From Elusimicrobiota bacterium (lineage in GTDB: Bacteria > Elusimicrobiota > Elusimicrobia > UBA1565 > UBA9628), in the NCBI GenBank assembly GCA_016194625.1, contig JACQBB010000020.1:1-10357 (forward strand): a DNA stretch of 10,357 bases, written 5' to 3'. Positions within the stretch are counted from its first letter, which is position 1; the number at the start of each line of letters is the position of its first letter. Of this stretch, positions 1-6,263 are shown in pieces. The notes below the pieces were generated by a model. The model saw only the letters and a program-made list of their open reading frames with translations, had not been told where the DNA came from and did no database searches. A program made the position numbers and the translations under genes.

Positions 1-1649
1 GACGCGAAGATGCAGTCGCCGATGTACTTGTCCACGTCCCCGCCGCGCGCGTGGATCGCCCGCGTCGCCGGGTCCATGATGCGGTTCAGCGCCGCGACGA
101 CCTCGCGCGGGCGGTGCTTCTCCGAGTAGGAGGTGAAGCCCTTCACGTCCATGAACAGGAAGGCGCCGGCGAACGAGCAGTCCGGCAGTTCGTAAACCCC
201 GCGCGCCGCCCGCCGGCCGACCGCGCGCCAGACGCCGTGCGGCGTGTAGCGGCGGATGACCTCGGTCTGGAGCGTCAGCTTGGCGGTGTCGTCGGCGTTC
301 TTGCGGCTGAGGTTGGCCAGGAACGACTCCTCGTCCTCCAGCGCGGACTCCGCGCGGGCGAGCAGGTCCTCGGCCCGCGCCGCCGCGCGGCATTCGTACG
401 GCATCGCCTTCGGCGCCGAGGCGCGGACGCCGCCCGGGACCGACAGCGCCAGGAAGCCGACCGTCGCCGCGTGGTAGTACGACCCGCCGAAGGCGCGCGA
501 CGGGTCGGCGGCCTCCTCGTAGCGGCTCAGGAACGGCAGGAACTCGCCGCCCGAGTAGTAGCCGAAGAACGGCGTGTCGCGGCCGAACACCGCGCGCGCC
601 GCGTCCATCTCCGTGTCGATCCGGCTGTTCAGGAACGCGCCGCGCGTGCAGCACGACACCGCCAGCACCAGGGACGCCTTCTTCCCCCGCAGGGCGTCGC
701 GCGCGCGCTCGGCCGCGCGCCGCGCCCCGCCGACCACGCCGGCGCGCGTGGCCGCCAGCAGCTGGACGCGGCGGCCCTGCAGGTCCTCGGCCGGGAGGTA
801 GTCGATCCAGCCCTTCTTGAAATCGACGTCGACCGGCAGCTTCAGCAGGGTCTTGCCGCGGTGCTCGCCCTCCAGCTGCAGCGCGAACGCGTAGCGCTGG
901 ACCGAGCGCGTGAGCACGTCGCGGCAGGCGTCGAGCCCGAAGAACTGCCGGTAGTAGTCCACCGCCGTCATCCCGTCCACCTCGAGCACGCGGCCGCCGC
1001 GCGCCCGCGTCACGACCGACATCGGCCCCACCGGGCTCCAGCCGTGGTCGAAGCCGAAGCCGACGCGCACCGGCTCGGGAGGCGTCATCAGCGCCGCGAC
1101 GACCGCGTCGGTCTCCAGGCGCGGGCCGTACTGCCAGTTGCGGTTGAAGCGCGGGTCGCCCATGCCGGCGTCGTGGTCGCCCGAGGCCATCCCGCCGAAC
1201 AGCGGCGCCCCGGGGAGGCCCGCGTGCAGGGCGTTCAGCATCGGCGTCGCCCGCCCGCCGCCGATCCCGCCGAAGACGAGCGCGAACGGACAGCCGTCCG
1301 GCTCCCGCGTCAGCGCGCGCGCGAGCGCCGCGCCCGCCTTGCCGGAGTCGCGCCCCAGCCGCGCGCGGGCGAACGAGAACGCCGTCCCGGGCGCCTCCAG
1401 GAGGAGCACCGCGACCGAATCGCGGCTGACGCCCGCCGGGGTGATCTCCGCGTACGAGGAGCCGCCGATCAGCATCCCGGGGTCGAGCTCCCGCGCGAGC
1501 GCCGCGTGCAGCGCGCGCTGGTCCAGGCGCACCCCGCCGAACGCGATCGCCAAGGACGGGCGCGGACAGCCGGCCAGCGCCTGGCGCGCCGCGGAGCGCG
1601 CGGCCTTCGCGGCGTCGGGGCCGGTCCCCAGCCCGATGCCGATCCTCAA
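1..1649 (-). CDS. FIST sensor domain fused to class III adenylate/guanylate cyclase (3' end cut by window)
   Basis: Reading leftward from a TTG at 1649, this frame is open to the window edge for 549 codons. Residues about 29-215 look like a FIST_N domain (PSLAIAFGG, then LIGGSSYAEITPAGV). Residues about 220-400 look like FIST_C (VLEVDGMTAVDYY at its start, FFGYYSGGEF near its end). A charged helical linker at about 415-475 (ending IRRYTPHGVW) resembles the helix that precedes class III cyclase domains. The cyclase domain follows: FMDVKGFTSYSE carries the first metal-binding Asp (D501), and GGDVDKYIGDC carries Lys541, the adenine-selecting position, and the second metal Asp (D545). This favours ATP to cAMP conversion, but the remaining specificity and transition-state residues lie off the window. 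FIST domains are thought to bind small ligands such as amino acids. No signal peptide or membrane segment is visible, so it is probably cytoplasmic. The TTG start is chosen because AGGA lies 9 bases upstream and it overlaps the preceding stop as TTGA. It is second in an operon with the polyphosphate:AMP phosphotransferase gene. Confidence 0.88.
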   Translation of the reverse strand, partial: MRIGIGLGTGPDAAKAARSAARQALAGCPRPSLAIAFGGVRLDQRALHAALARELDPGMLIGGSSYAEITPAGVSRDSVAVLLLEAPGTAFSFARARLGRDSGKAGAALARALTREPDGCPFALVFGGIGGGRATPMLNALHAGLPGAPLFGGMASGDHDAGMGDPRFNRNWQYGPRLETDAVVAALMTPPEPVRVGFGFDHGWSPVGPMSVVTRARGGRVLEVDGMTAVDYYRQFFGLDACRDVLTRSVQRYAFALQLEGEHRGKTLLKLPVDVDFKKGWIDYLPAEDLQGRRVQLLAATRAGVVGGARRAAERARDALRGKKASLVLAVSCCTRGAFLNSRIDTEMDAARAVFGRDTPFFGYYSGGEFLPFLSRYEEAADPSRAFGGSYYHAATVGFLALSVPGGVRASAPKAMPYECRAAARAEDLLARAESALEDEESFLANLSRKNADDTAKLTLQTEVIRRYTPHGVWRAVGRRAARGVYELPDCSFAGAFLFMDVKGFTSYSEKHRPREVVAALNRIMDPATRAIHARGGDVDKYIGDCIFA

Positions 1650-3118
1650 CCCAGCTCTTCCTCGAGGCGGTCGGCGACCGTCTTCAGCACCTTCACGCGC
1701 GCCCAGCGCTTGTCCTGCGCCTCGACCAGCGTCCACGGCGCGTACGGCGTGCTGGTCTTCTCGATCATGTCGCAGGCCGACGCCTGGTACGCGTCCCACT
1801 TGCCGCGGTTGCGCCAGTCCTCCTCGGTGATCTTGTACTGCTTGAACGGCGTCTGCACGCGGTCCTTGAAGCGCCGCAGCTGCTCCTCGGCGCTGATCTG
1901 CAGCCAGAACTTGCAGACGATGACGCCGGACTCGGTCAGCTCCTCCTCGAACGCGGCGATCTCCGCGAACGCGCGCTTCCAGTCGCCGGCCGCGCAGAAG
2001 CCCTCCACGCGCTCGACGAGCACGCGGCCGTACCAGGTGCGGTCGTACACCGTCGCGTGGCCCAGGCGCGGCAGCTGGCGCCAGAAGCGCCACAGGTAGG
2101 GATGGCCGCGCTCCTCGTCGGTCGGGGCGGCGACCGCCATCACGCGCACGTTGCGCGCGTCGATCGCCTCGATCAGGCGCCGGATCGCGCCGCCCTTGCC
2201 GGCGGCGTCCACGCCCTCGAACGCGCAGATCAGCGCGCGCTTGTCCTTGCGCAGGTCGCGCGTGAGGCGCGCGATGCGGCCCTGCTGCTTGTCGAGCTTG
2301 CGGTCGTACTCGTCGTCGTCGAGCGCGCGCGTCAGGTCCAGCTCGGTCAGCACCGAGACCTTCGCGGGCTTCGGGCGGTCGGGGGCGCGCGCGGGCGCGG
2401 GCGTCTTCGCCCGGGCGAGCGCGTCCTTGAGCGCGGCCAGCACCGCCTCGCCGGCGGCGAGGTCGCGGTAGCGCGTGTCGGTCGCCTCGATGACGGTCCA
2501 CGGCGCGTCGGCGGTGCTCGTCTTGGCGAGCGCGCGCTCGGAGATCTTGCGGAAGCGGTCGTACAGCGCGCAGAAGCCCCAGTCGCGCTTGCTGACGCGC
2601 CACGCGGTCGCCGGGTCCTTCTCGAGCTCGCGCAGGCGGCGCTTCTGCTCCTTCTTGGAGAGGTGCAGCCACAGCTTGACGACGACCGTGTCCTCGCGCG
2701 TCAGCATGCTCTCGAACGAGATCACGCGGTCGAGCGCGACCTCGAAGTCGCCGTCGCCGATCTCCTTGAGCGCGCGCTGGATGATGGGGCGCGTGTACCA
2801 GGTGCCGACCAGGATGGAGCCGCGCCCGGAGGACGGGAGCGTGCGCCAGTAGCGCCAGTACTCGGGGCGCTCGGCCTCCTCGTCGGAGTACTCGCCGTAG
2901 GCCTCGACCTGCAGGCCGCGCGCGTCCATCCAGTCCAGCATCCGCCGCGCGACCTCGGTCTTGCCGCCGCCCTCCACGCCGCCGACCAGCACGACCAGGC
3001 GGTACTTCGTCCCGGCCAGCGCGTGCTGGGACTTCAGCAGCTCCGTGCGCAGGCGTTCGAGGCGCTTCTCGTATTCCTTCTTAGAGACCGTCCGCCCGAC
3101 TTCCGCGCTCTCGAACAT
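1646..3118 (-). CDS. pap: Polyphosphate:AMP phosphotransferase (two-domain, class II PPK2)
   Basis: This 490-residue protein has two tandem PPK2-type P-loop kinase domains, the usual length and architecture of polyphosphate:AMP phosphotransferases, which make ADP from AMP and polyphosphate in the cytoplasm. The C-terminal domain (about 255-490) is intact: Walker A EGVDAAGKGG at 301-310 (D304, K308), the lid-region segment HPYLWRFWRQLP near 339-350, and YDRTWYGR at 358-365 with the catalytic Asp-Arg pair D359/R360. The N-terminal domain (about 36-235) keeps a P-loop (GGVEGGGKTE, 46-55) and the same fold signatures (PEYWRYWRTLP), but the Asp-Arg pair is replaced by Val-Gly in LVGTWYTR (103-110), so it is probably structural. 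A proline/alanine/lysine-rich linker at about 236-252 joins them. In characterised two-domain members the C-terminal half is credited with catalysis, which matches. The start is ATG with GGAGGT nine bases upstream at 3127-3132. Its stop overlaps the start of the FIST-cyclase gene. Confidence 0.93.
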   Translation of the reverse strand: MFESAEVGRTVSKKEYEKRLERLRTELLKSQHALAGTKYRLVVLVGGVEGGGKTEVARRMLDWMDARGLQVEAYGEYSDEEAERPEYWRYWRTLPSSGRGSILVGTWYTRPIIQRALKEIGDGDFEVALDRVISFESMLTREDTVVVKLWLHLSKKEQKRRLRELEKDPATAWRVSKRDWGFCALYDRFRKISERALAKTSTADAPWTVIEATDTRYRDLAAGEAVLAALKDALARAKTPAPARAPDRPKPAKVSVLTELDLTRALDDDEYDRKLDKQQGRIARLTRDLRKDKRALICAFEGVDAAGKGGAIRRLIEAIDARNVRVMAVAAPTDEERGHPYLWRFWRQLPRLGHATVYDRTWYGRVLVERVEGFCAAGDWKRAFAEIAAFEEELTESGVIVCKFWLQISAEEQLRRFKDRVQTPFKQYKITEEDWRNRGKWDAYQASACDMIEKTSTPYAPWTLVEAQDKRWARVKVLKTVADRLEEELG

Positions 3119-3126
3119 GGGATGGG

Positions 3127-3132
3127 ACCTCC
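3127..3132 (-). promoter_or_regulatory. Strong ribosome binding site of the phosphotransferase gene
   Basis: On the minus strand this reads GGAGGT, a near-perfect Shine-Dalgarno sequence, with nine bases before the ATG at 3118. It fixes that ATG as the start. Confidence 0.75.
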
Positions 3133-3144
3133 GTGCCTGCGCGC

Positions 3145-3173
3145 AGTGTAGCTCCTGGGGGGCGCCCGGTCAA
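3145..3173 (-). promoter_or_regulatory. Sigma-70-type promoter for the phosphotransferase/FIST-cyclase operon
   Basis: On the minus strand the sequence TTGACC (3173-3168) is followed by a 17-base spacer and TACACT (3150-3145). These match the housekeeping consensus at 5/6 and 4/6 positions with optimal spacing. Transcription would begin near 3138, giving a leader of about 20 bases that contains the GGAGGT site. Seen by eye, not tested. Confidence 0.6.
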
Positions 3174-3180
3174 CCGAGTT

Positions 3181-3198
3181 CCGGGCCCTCCGGGCCCT
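3181..3198. repeat. Tandem 9-bp repeat in the divergent promoter region
   Basis: CCGGGCCCT occurs twice back to back (3181-3189 and 3190-3198). Each copy holds the palindrome GGGCCC. The pair sits between the two outward-facing promoters, just upstream of both -35 elements, where a regulator could affect both. In such GC-rich DNA a short repeat like this could also arise by chance. Confidence 0.45.
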
Positions 3199-3226
3199 TG
3201 ACGGGACCCCTCCGTCTCTTTACTCT
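3198..3226 (+). promoter_or_regulatory. Candidate sigma-70-type promoter for the metallopeptidase gene
   Basis: TTGACG (3198-3203) is followed by a 17-base spacer and TACTCT (3221-3226). The -35 matches 5/6 of the consensus; the -10 matches only 3/6 but keeps the key second A and final T. Transcription would start near 3233, leaving a very short leader with the GGGAG ribosome site (3233-3237) almost at the 5' end. That makes this weaker than its minus-strand counterpart. Confidence 0.4.
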
Positions 3227-3244
3227 TTGAGCGGGAGAACCCCC

Positions 3245-5355
3245 ATGACCCGCTCCCCGTCGAAGACCGTCTTCCTCGCGCTCCTGCTGGCCCTCGCGGC
3301 CGCGGCCCCGCTCGTCCGCGCGCAGAGCGCCGCGTTCGACGAGCAGCGCCGCGTCCTCGCCGTCGAGCGCGACCCGGACGCCGCGGAGCGCTTCCTCAAG
3401 GACCCCGCCCTGCAGGCGGGCCTGCGCGCGCAGGACGAGGGCGCCTACCTGGCCTTGTTCCGCGCCGCGGCCGAGCTGCGCGACCTGCGCCAGCTGCTCG
3501 CCGGCTACCAGCAGGAGAAGCGCGTGCTGCGCGAGGGCCTGGCCGCGCGGCCCGACTGCGCGTTCTGCCAGGACCCGGCGCAGCTGCTCGCCTGGTCGTC
3601 GCGCTGGAAGGCCGCGCCGCGCGACCTGCTGCGCGAGTCGGTGTTCGAGTGGGACACGCTCCCGGCCCCCCGCCGCGCGTGGCTGACCGCGCAAGGCGCG
3701 ACGGAGGCCGCCTGGACGGCGACGCGCTTCGTCGACCGCCAGGCCAAGCTGCGCGTCTGGGCGAAGGCCGAGTACGCCGCGCTGATGAAGGCGGTCCCCC
3801 GCACGCGGACGGAGCTGGCCGACCTGCGGGCCCGCGTCGAGGGCGTGGACGACTACCTGGACCACGACGACTCGTACGCCCTCGACCAGCGCGCCGACCG
3901 CTGGAGGCCGCGCGCAACGCCGGTGACCTGGAGACGCGCCTGGCCAACCTCGGCCGCGTCTTCGACGGCCTCAAGATCCCCGACGCGACCCTGCGCACCG
4001 CCGCGCCGATGAAGCCCGGCGACGGCTTCGACGACCGCACCGCGAAGCTCGCCGCCGACATGCTCGGACCCGCCCTCCTCAAGGAGGTCGCCGGGACTCG
4101 CGCCGGCGACCAGATCGGGGATTTCTACGCGAAGACCCCGATGCGCATCACCATCGAGCCCGAGGAGACCGGCAACCTGGCGACCTATTTCCGCGGGACG
4201 CTGAACTTCGGCCGCGGCGACGTCGAGGACTTCCTGAAGGCGCGGGGCAAGACCGCGCGCGACCTGGTCTCCCAGCCCGGGCTGATGGCCGAGTTCGTGC
4301 GCGAGCTGGCCCCGGTGTTCGTCCACGAGGCGACCCACCACCGCCAGGACGTCTGGGCGACCGCGCGCGGCATCAACGGGGCCTGGTCGCAGTACCAGGA
4401 GGTCGAGGCGATGGAGACGGAGGCGATGTACGTCCTCGAGAAGTCGTCGCTCGACCCGACCTACAAGGCCTACCTGGCGAAGTCCGGCGCGAACTCCCCG
4501 AACGCGCGCGAGGCGCTCAGCCTGGCCCGACGCATGGAGACGCAGGGCGCCGACCAGTTCCGCCGCTCGATCCGCGCGTGGCATTACCCGGGCCTGCTCT
4601 CGCTGGAGGGCGAGACCTGGGAGCGCGCCTCCCGCCACGAGAAGGTCGTCGAGGGCGTCCGCGCCGAGCTCAAGCGCCGCGACTCCCTGCCGCCGGCCGG
4701 ACGCGCGCTCCTGGAGAACGGCCCGAAGCTCGACACCGACTACGACGCCTACGCCGATTTCCTGGCCGCGCTCCGGCGCGCCGGCACCGTCCAGCTGCGC
4801 GAGGCGCTGGCGGCCGAGCGGAAGGCGCGGGCCGGGATCCCCGGCGCGTACGCCCAGCACCGCGCGCGCGCCGACGAGGCCGACCGCGCCGCCGAGACCC
4901 TGCTCGCGGACCTGAAGGCCGGCAAGACCGCGAGAAGGCCCCGGATCGACGTCCCGTCCCGGACCGTGTTCCTCGGCCCCAAGGACAAGAACGGCGTCGC
5001 CGCGCAGATCGAGGTCCGCTGGGTCGCGCCCGGGGACCCCTCGCGCCCGGACGCGGACGCCTACGTCGACCGGCTGGTCAAGCCCGGCCTCGTCGACGTC
5101 CCGGGCTGGAAGACGCACGCGCCCGAGAAGGCCGTCGTCGCCGGCCGCGCCGCGCGCCGGGTCGTGCTGGAGACCTCGCGCTTCGTCCCCCCGCACTCGC
5201 GCCGCTCGAAGGAGGTGGCGATCCGCGAGGAGCACGTGGTCGTGCCCGCGGCCAAGGGCTACTTCGTGCTGGTGTACGACGCGCCCGCGTCGCTCGCCGC
5301 CAAGAACGCGCCCGCGTTCAAGGCCGTGCTGGCCGCCTTCGCCCCGAAGGACTAG
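3245..5355 (+). CDS. Secreted putative zinc metallopeptidase (HEATH motif), interrupted by a frameshift
   Basis: I do not recognise the family. The ATG at 3245 follows GGGAG by seven bases and opens a clear Sec signal peptide (positive MTRSPSK, a Leu/Ala core, likely cleavage after VRA at residue 26), so export is expected. A C-x-x-C pair follows (C105, C108). The first frame reads well to about 3901 and then turns to low-quality sequence ending at 4012, while another frame continues sensibly from CTG at 3901 to TAG at 5355. One restored base gives about 703 residues. HEATH (4324-4338, H361/E362/H365 in the joined numbering) is a zinc-protease HExxH motif, and the acidic run EVEAMETEA 21-28 residues later offers a third ligand, as in gluzincins. 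The last about 135 residues form a separate mostly beta domain ending YFVLVYDAPASL, reminiscent of PsbP/DUF1795-like folds (weak). The middle is charged and helical. It may be a real gene with a sequencing error or a recent pseudogene. Confidence 0.72.
3895..3905 (+). other. Frameshift site in the metallopeptidase gene (apparent single-base deletion)
   Basis: The upstream frame reads ...DQRADR up to 3901. The downstream frame resumes as LEAARNAGDLETRL from 3901. Adding one C in GACCGCTGGAG, giving CGC CTG GAG, joins the two without any odd residues. There is no slippery heptamer of the X-XXY-YYZ type at the junction, so programmed -1 frameshifting is not favoured over a sequence error or true mutation. 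Confidence 0.75.
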
Positions 5356-6134
5356 CTCAGCTTCGGCACGTCGTGCAGCGTGAAGCCGTCCTGCTTGTGG
5401 GCCGCGTGCTTGAACAGGCGGCCGTGCCACGCGGCGTACGCGGCGATCGCCGCGGGGACCAGGAAGCCCCGGAAGCCCAGCGCGATGAACAGGATCGCGC
5501 CGACCTCGGAGCCGACGATGAAGGAGAGCACCGTCCCCACGCGCAGCAGGTTGGCGACGCGCTCCCGGCGGTAGACGTCGTCGTGCGGCTTGAAGGTCAG
5601 CATGCGCGCGATCCCCAGGCCGAGGTCGGTCGTCAGCCCCGTCATGTGCGTGGTGCGCACGGAGCTGCCCGAGGAGGTCGTCAGCGCCCCGTTCTGCAGG
5701 CCGCTCGCCAGGCACAGCAGCGCGATCAGCACGTACTTCTCCGAGATGTGGAACGGGCCGCCCGACGCTCCGAACGCGCCGAACGCCGCGTACGAGCCGC
5801 CCAGCGCGGCGGCCAGCAGGCACAGGCAGGACAGCCCCATCACGTAGTCGTAGTGCGGCCGGCGCTTGTAATGCAGCTCCCGGTCGATCAGCAGGCCGCA
5901 GATCGTCGCGCCGAGCAGGAAGAAGACCGGCATCGACAGCATGCTGACGGCGATGTCGAGGTCGCGGTTGGCCAGGTCGACGCCGAACAGCGTCGCGAAG
6001 CCGGTGACGTGGGTGACGAAGCGGCCGGTGGTCAGGAAGGCGCCGGCGTTGATGCAGCCGGCGTTGAACCCGAGGAGGAACCAGTGGAGGATCGCCCGGC
6101 GGTTGGGGTACTGGTCGAGACGGCTACGGTACAC
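5352..6134 (-). CDS. DUF1275 (YoaK-family) integral membrane protein
   Basis: This 260-residue protein is strongly hydrophobic with about six membrane helices. It shows the paired family signatures of DUF1275: FVTHVTGFATLFG near residue 39 and VRTTHMTGLTTDLG near 159, each following a Gly-rich helix (FNAGCINAGAFLTTG and ASGLQNGALTTSSG). The length fits the family. The biochemical role of DUF1275 proteins is not established; the internally duplicated signature hints at a pseudo-symmetric transporter-like fold, which is inference. The start is GTG at 6134, preceded by GAGGA at five-base spacing. The gene is transcribed away from the membrane-complex operon and ends tail-to-tail with the metallopeptidase gene, sharing CTAG. 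The AT-rich island upstream contains a perfect TATAAT on this strand. Confidence 0.88.
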   Translation of the reverse strand: MYRSRLDQYPNRRAILHWFLLGFNAGCINAGAFLTTGRFVTHVTGFATLFGVDLANRDLDIAVSMLSMPVFFLLGATICGLLIDRELHYKRRPHYDYVMGLSCLCLLAAALGGSYAAFGAFGASGGPFHISEKYVLIALLCLASGLQNGALTTSSGSSVRTTHMTGLTTDLGLGIARMLTFKPHDDVYRRERVANLLRVGTVLSFIVGSEVGAILFIALGFRGFLVPAAIAAYAAWHGRLFKHAAHKQDGFTLHDVPKLS

Positions 6135-6161
6135 GCCCGTCCTCGCGTCTTGAGGGTCCGT

Positions 6162-6215
6162 CCGTCGGCATCATATATATGAATTATACATCATATATGC
6201 ATATTATGCCATCGG
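6162..6215. repeat. AT-rich palindromic island with long imperfect inverted repeat
   Basis: In a very GC-rich window, 6169-6208 is roughly 80% A+T. It contains the perfect palindromes TCATATATATGA (6171-6182) and ATATGCATAT (6195-6204), a direct repeat CATCATATAT at 6169 and 6189 (20 bp apart, about two helical turns), and GCATA-T-TATGC at 6199-6209. The flanks form an inverted repeat: CCGTCGGCATCATAT (6162-6176) pairs with ATATTATGCCATCGG (6201-6215) at 12 of 15 positions. This looks like a regulatory island serving both divergent genes, for example a binding site for a dimeric or nucleoid protein. Confidence 0.65.
6183..6212 (-). promoter_or_regulatory. Promoter for the DUF1275 gene
   Basis: On the minus strand a perfect TATAAT lies at 6188-6183, with ATGGCA (4/6 of the -35 consensus) 18 bases upstream at 6212-6207. 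Transcription would start near 6176, giving a leader of about 40 bases to the GTG at 6134. Both elements lie inside the palindromic island, so a protein bound there would probably affect it. Confidence 0.55.
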
Positions 6216-6228
6216 ACGCCGGGATAAT

Positions 6229-6237
6229 TGGTAATAT
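6229..6237 (+). promoter_or_regulatory. Candidate extended -10 promoter for the membrane-complex operon
   Basis: TGGTAATAT is a TGn-extended -10 element (TAATAT, 4/6 consensus) with no good -35. It would start transcription near 6244, 20 bases before the chosen start codon. It sits in an imperfect dyad, GATAATTGGTAATATC (6223-6238), whose GATA/TATC arms are inverted. A second option is TATTAT at 6202-6207 inside the AT-rich island. Confidence 0.35.
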
Positions 6238-6263
6238 CGGCGCATGACCGGGGAGGCGTGATG

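Noticed and set aside
51..2099. Long plus-strand open frame of 682 codons
   Set aside because: It runs opposite to the phosphotransferase and FIST-cyclase genes. Its product is a low-complexity Arg/Ala/Gly/Val-rich sequence with no domains, typical of shadow frames in very GC-rich DNA.
2057..3151. Plus-strand open frame antisense to the phosphotransferase gene
   Set aside because: The Arg/Ala/Leu/Val-rich translation has no motifs, whereas the opposite strand encodes a clear two-domain PPK2.
3181..3198. GC-rich repeat as a rho-independent terminator
   Set aside because: It can fold through GGGCCC but is not followed by a T-run on either strand and lies upstream of two genes, not after one.
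3227..3244. TTG at 3227 as the metallopeptidase start
   Set aside because: It would put the ribosome site GGGAG inside the coding region and add six residues before the signal peptide. ATG 3245 follows that site at proper spacing and starts a normal signal peptide.
3853..5823. Long minus-strand open frame of 656 codons
   Set aside because: It spans the antisense of the metallopeptidase and then an alternative frame of the DUF1275 gene. Its composition is Arg/Gly/Val-rich with no recognisable fold.
6169..6208. AT-rich island as a replication origin or mobile-element scar
   Set aside because: There are no DnaA-box clusters, iterons beyond one direct repeat, target-site duplications or transposase gene. 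Promoter elements explain its position better.
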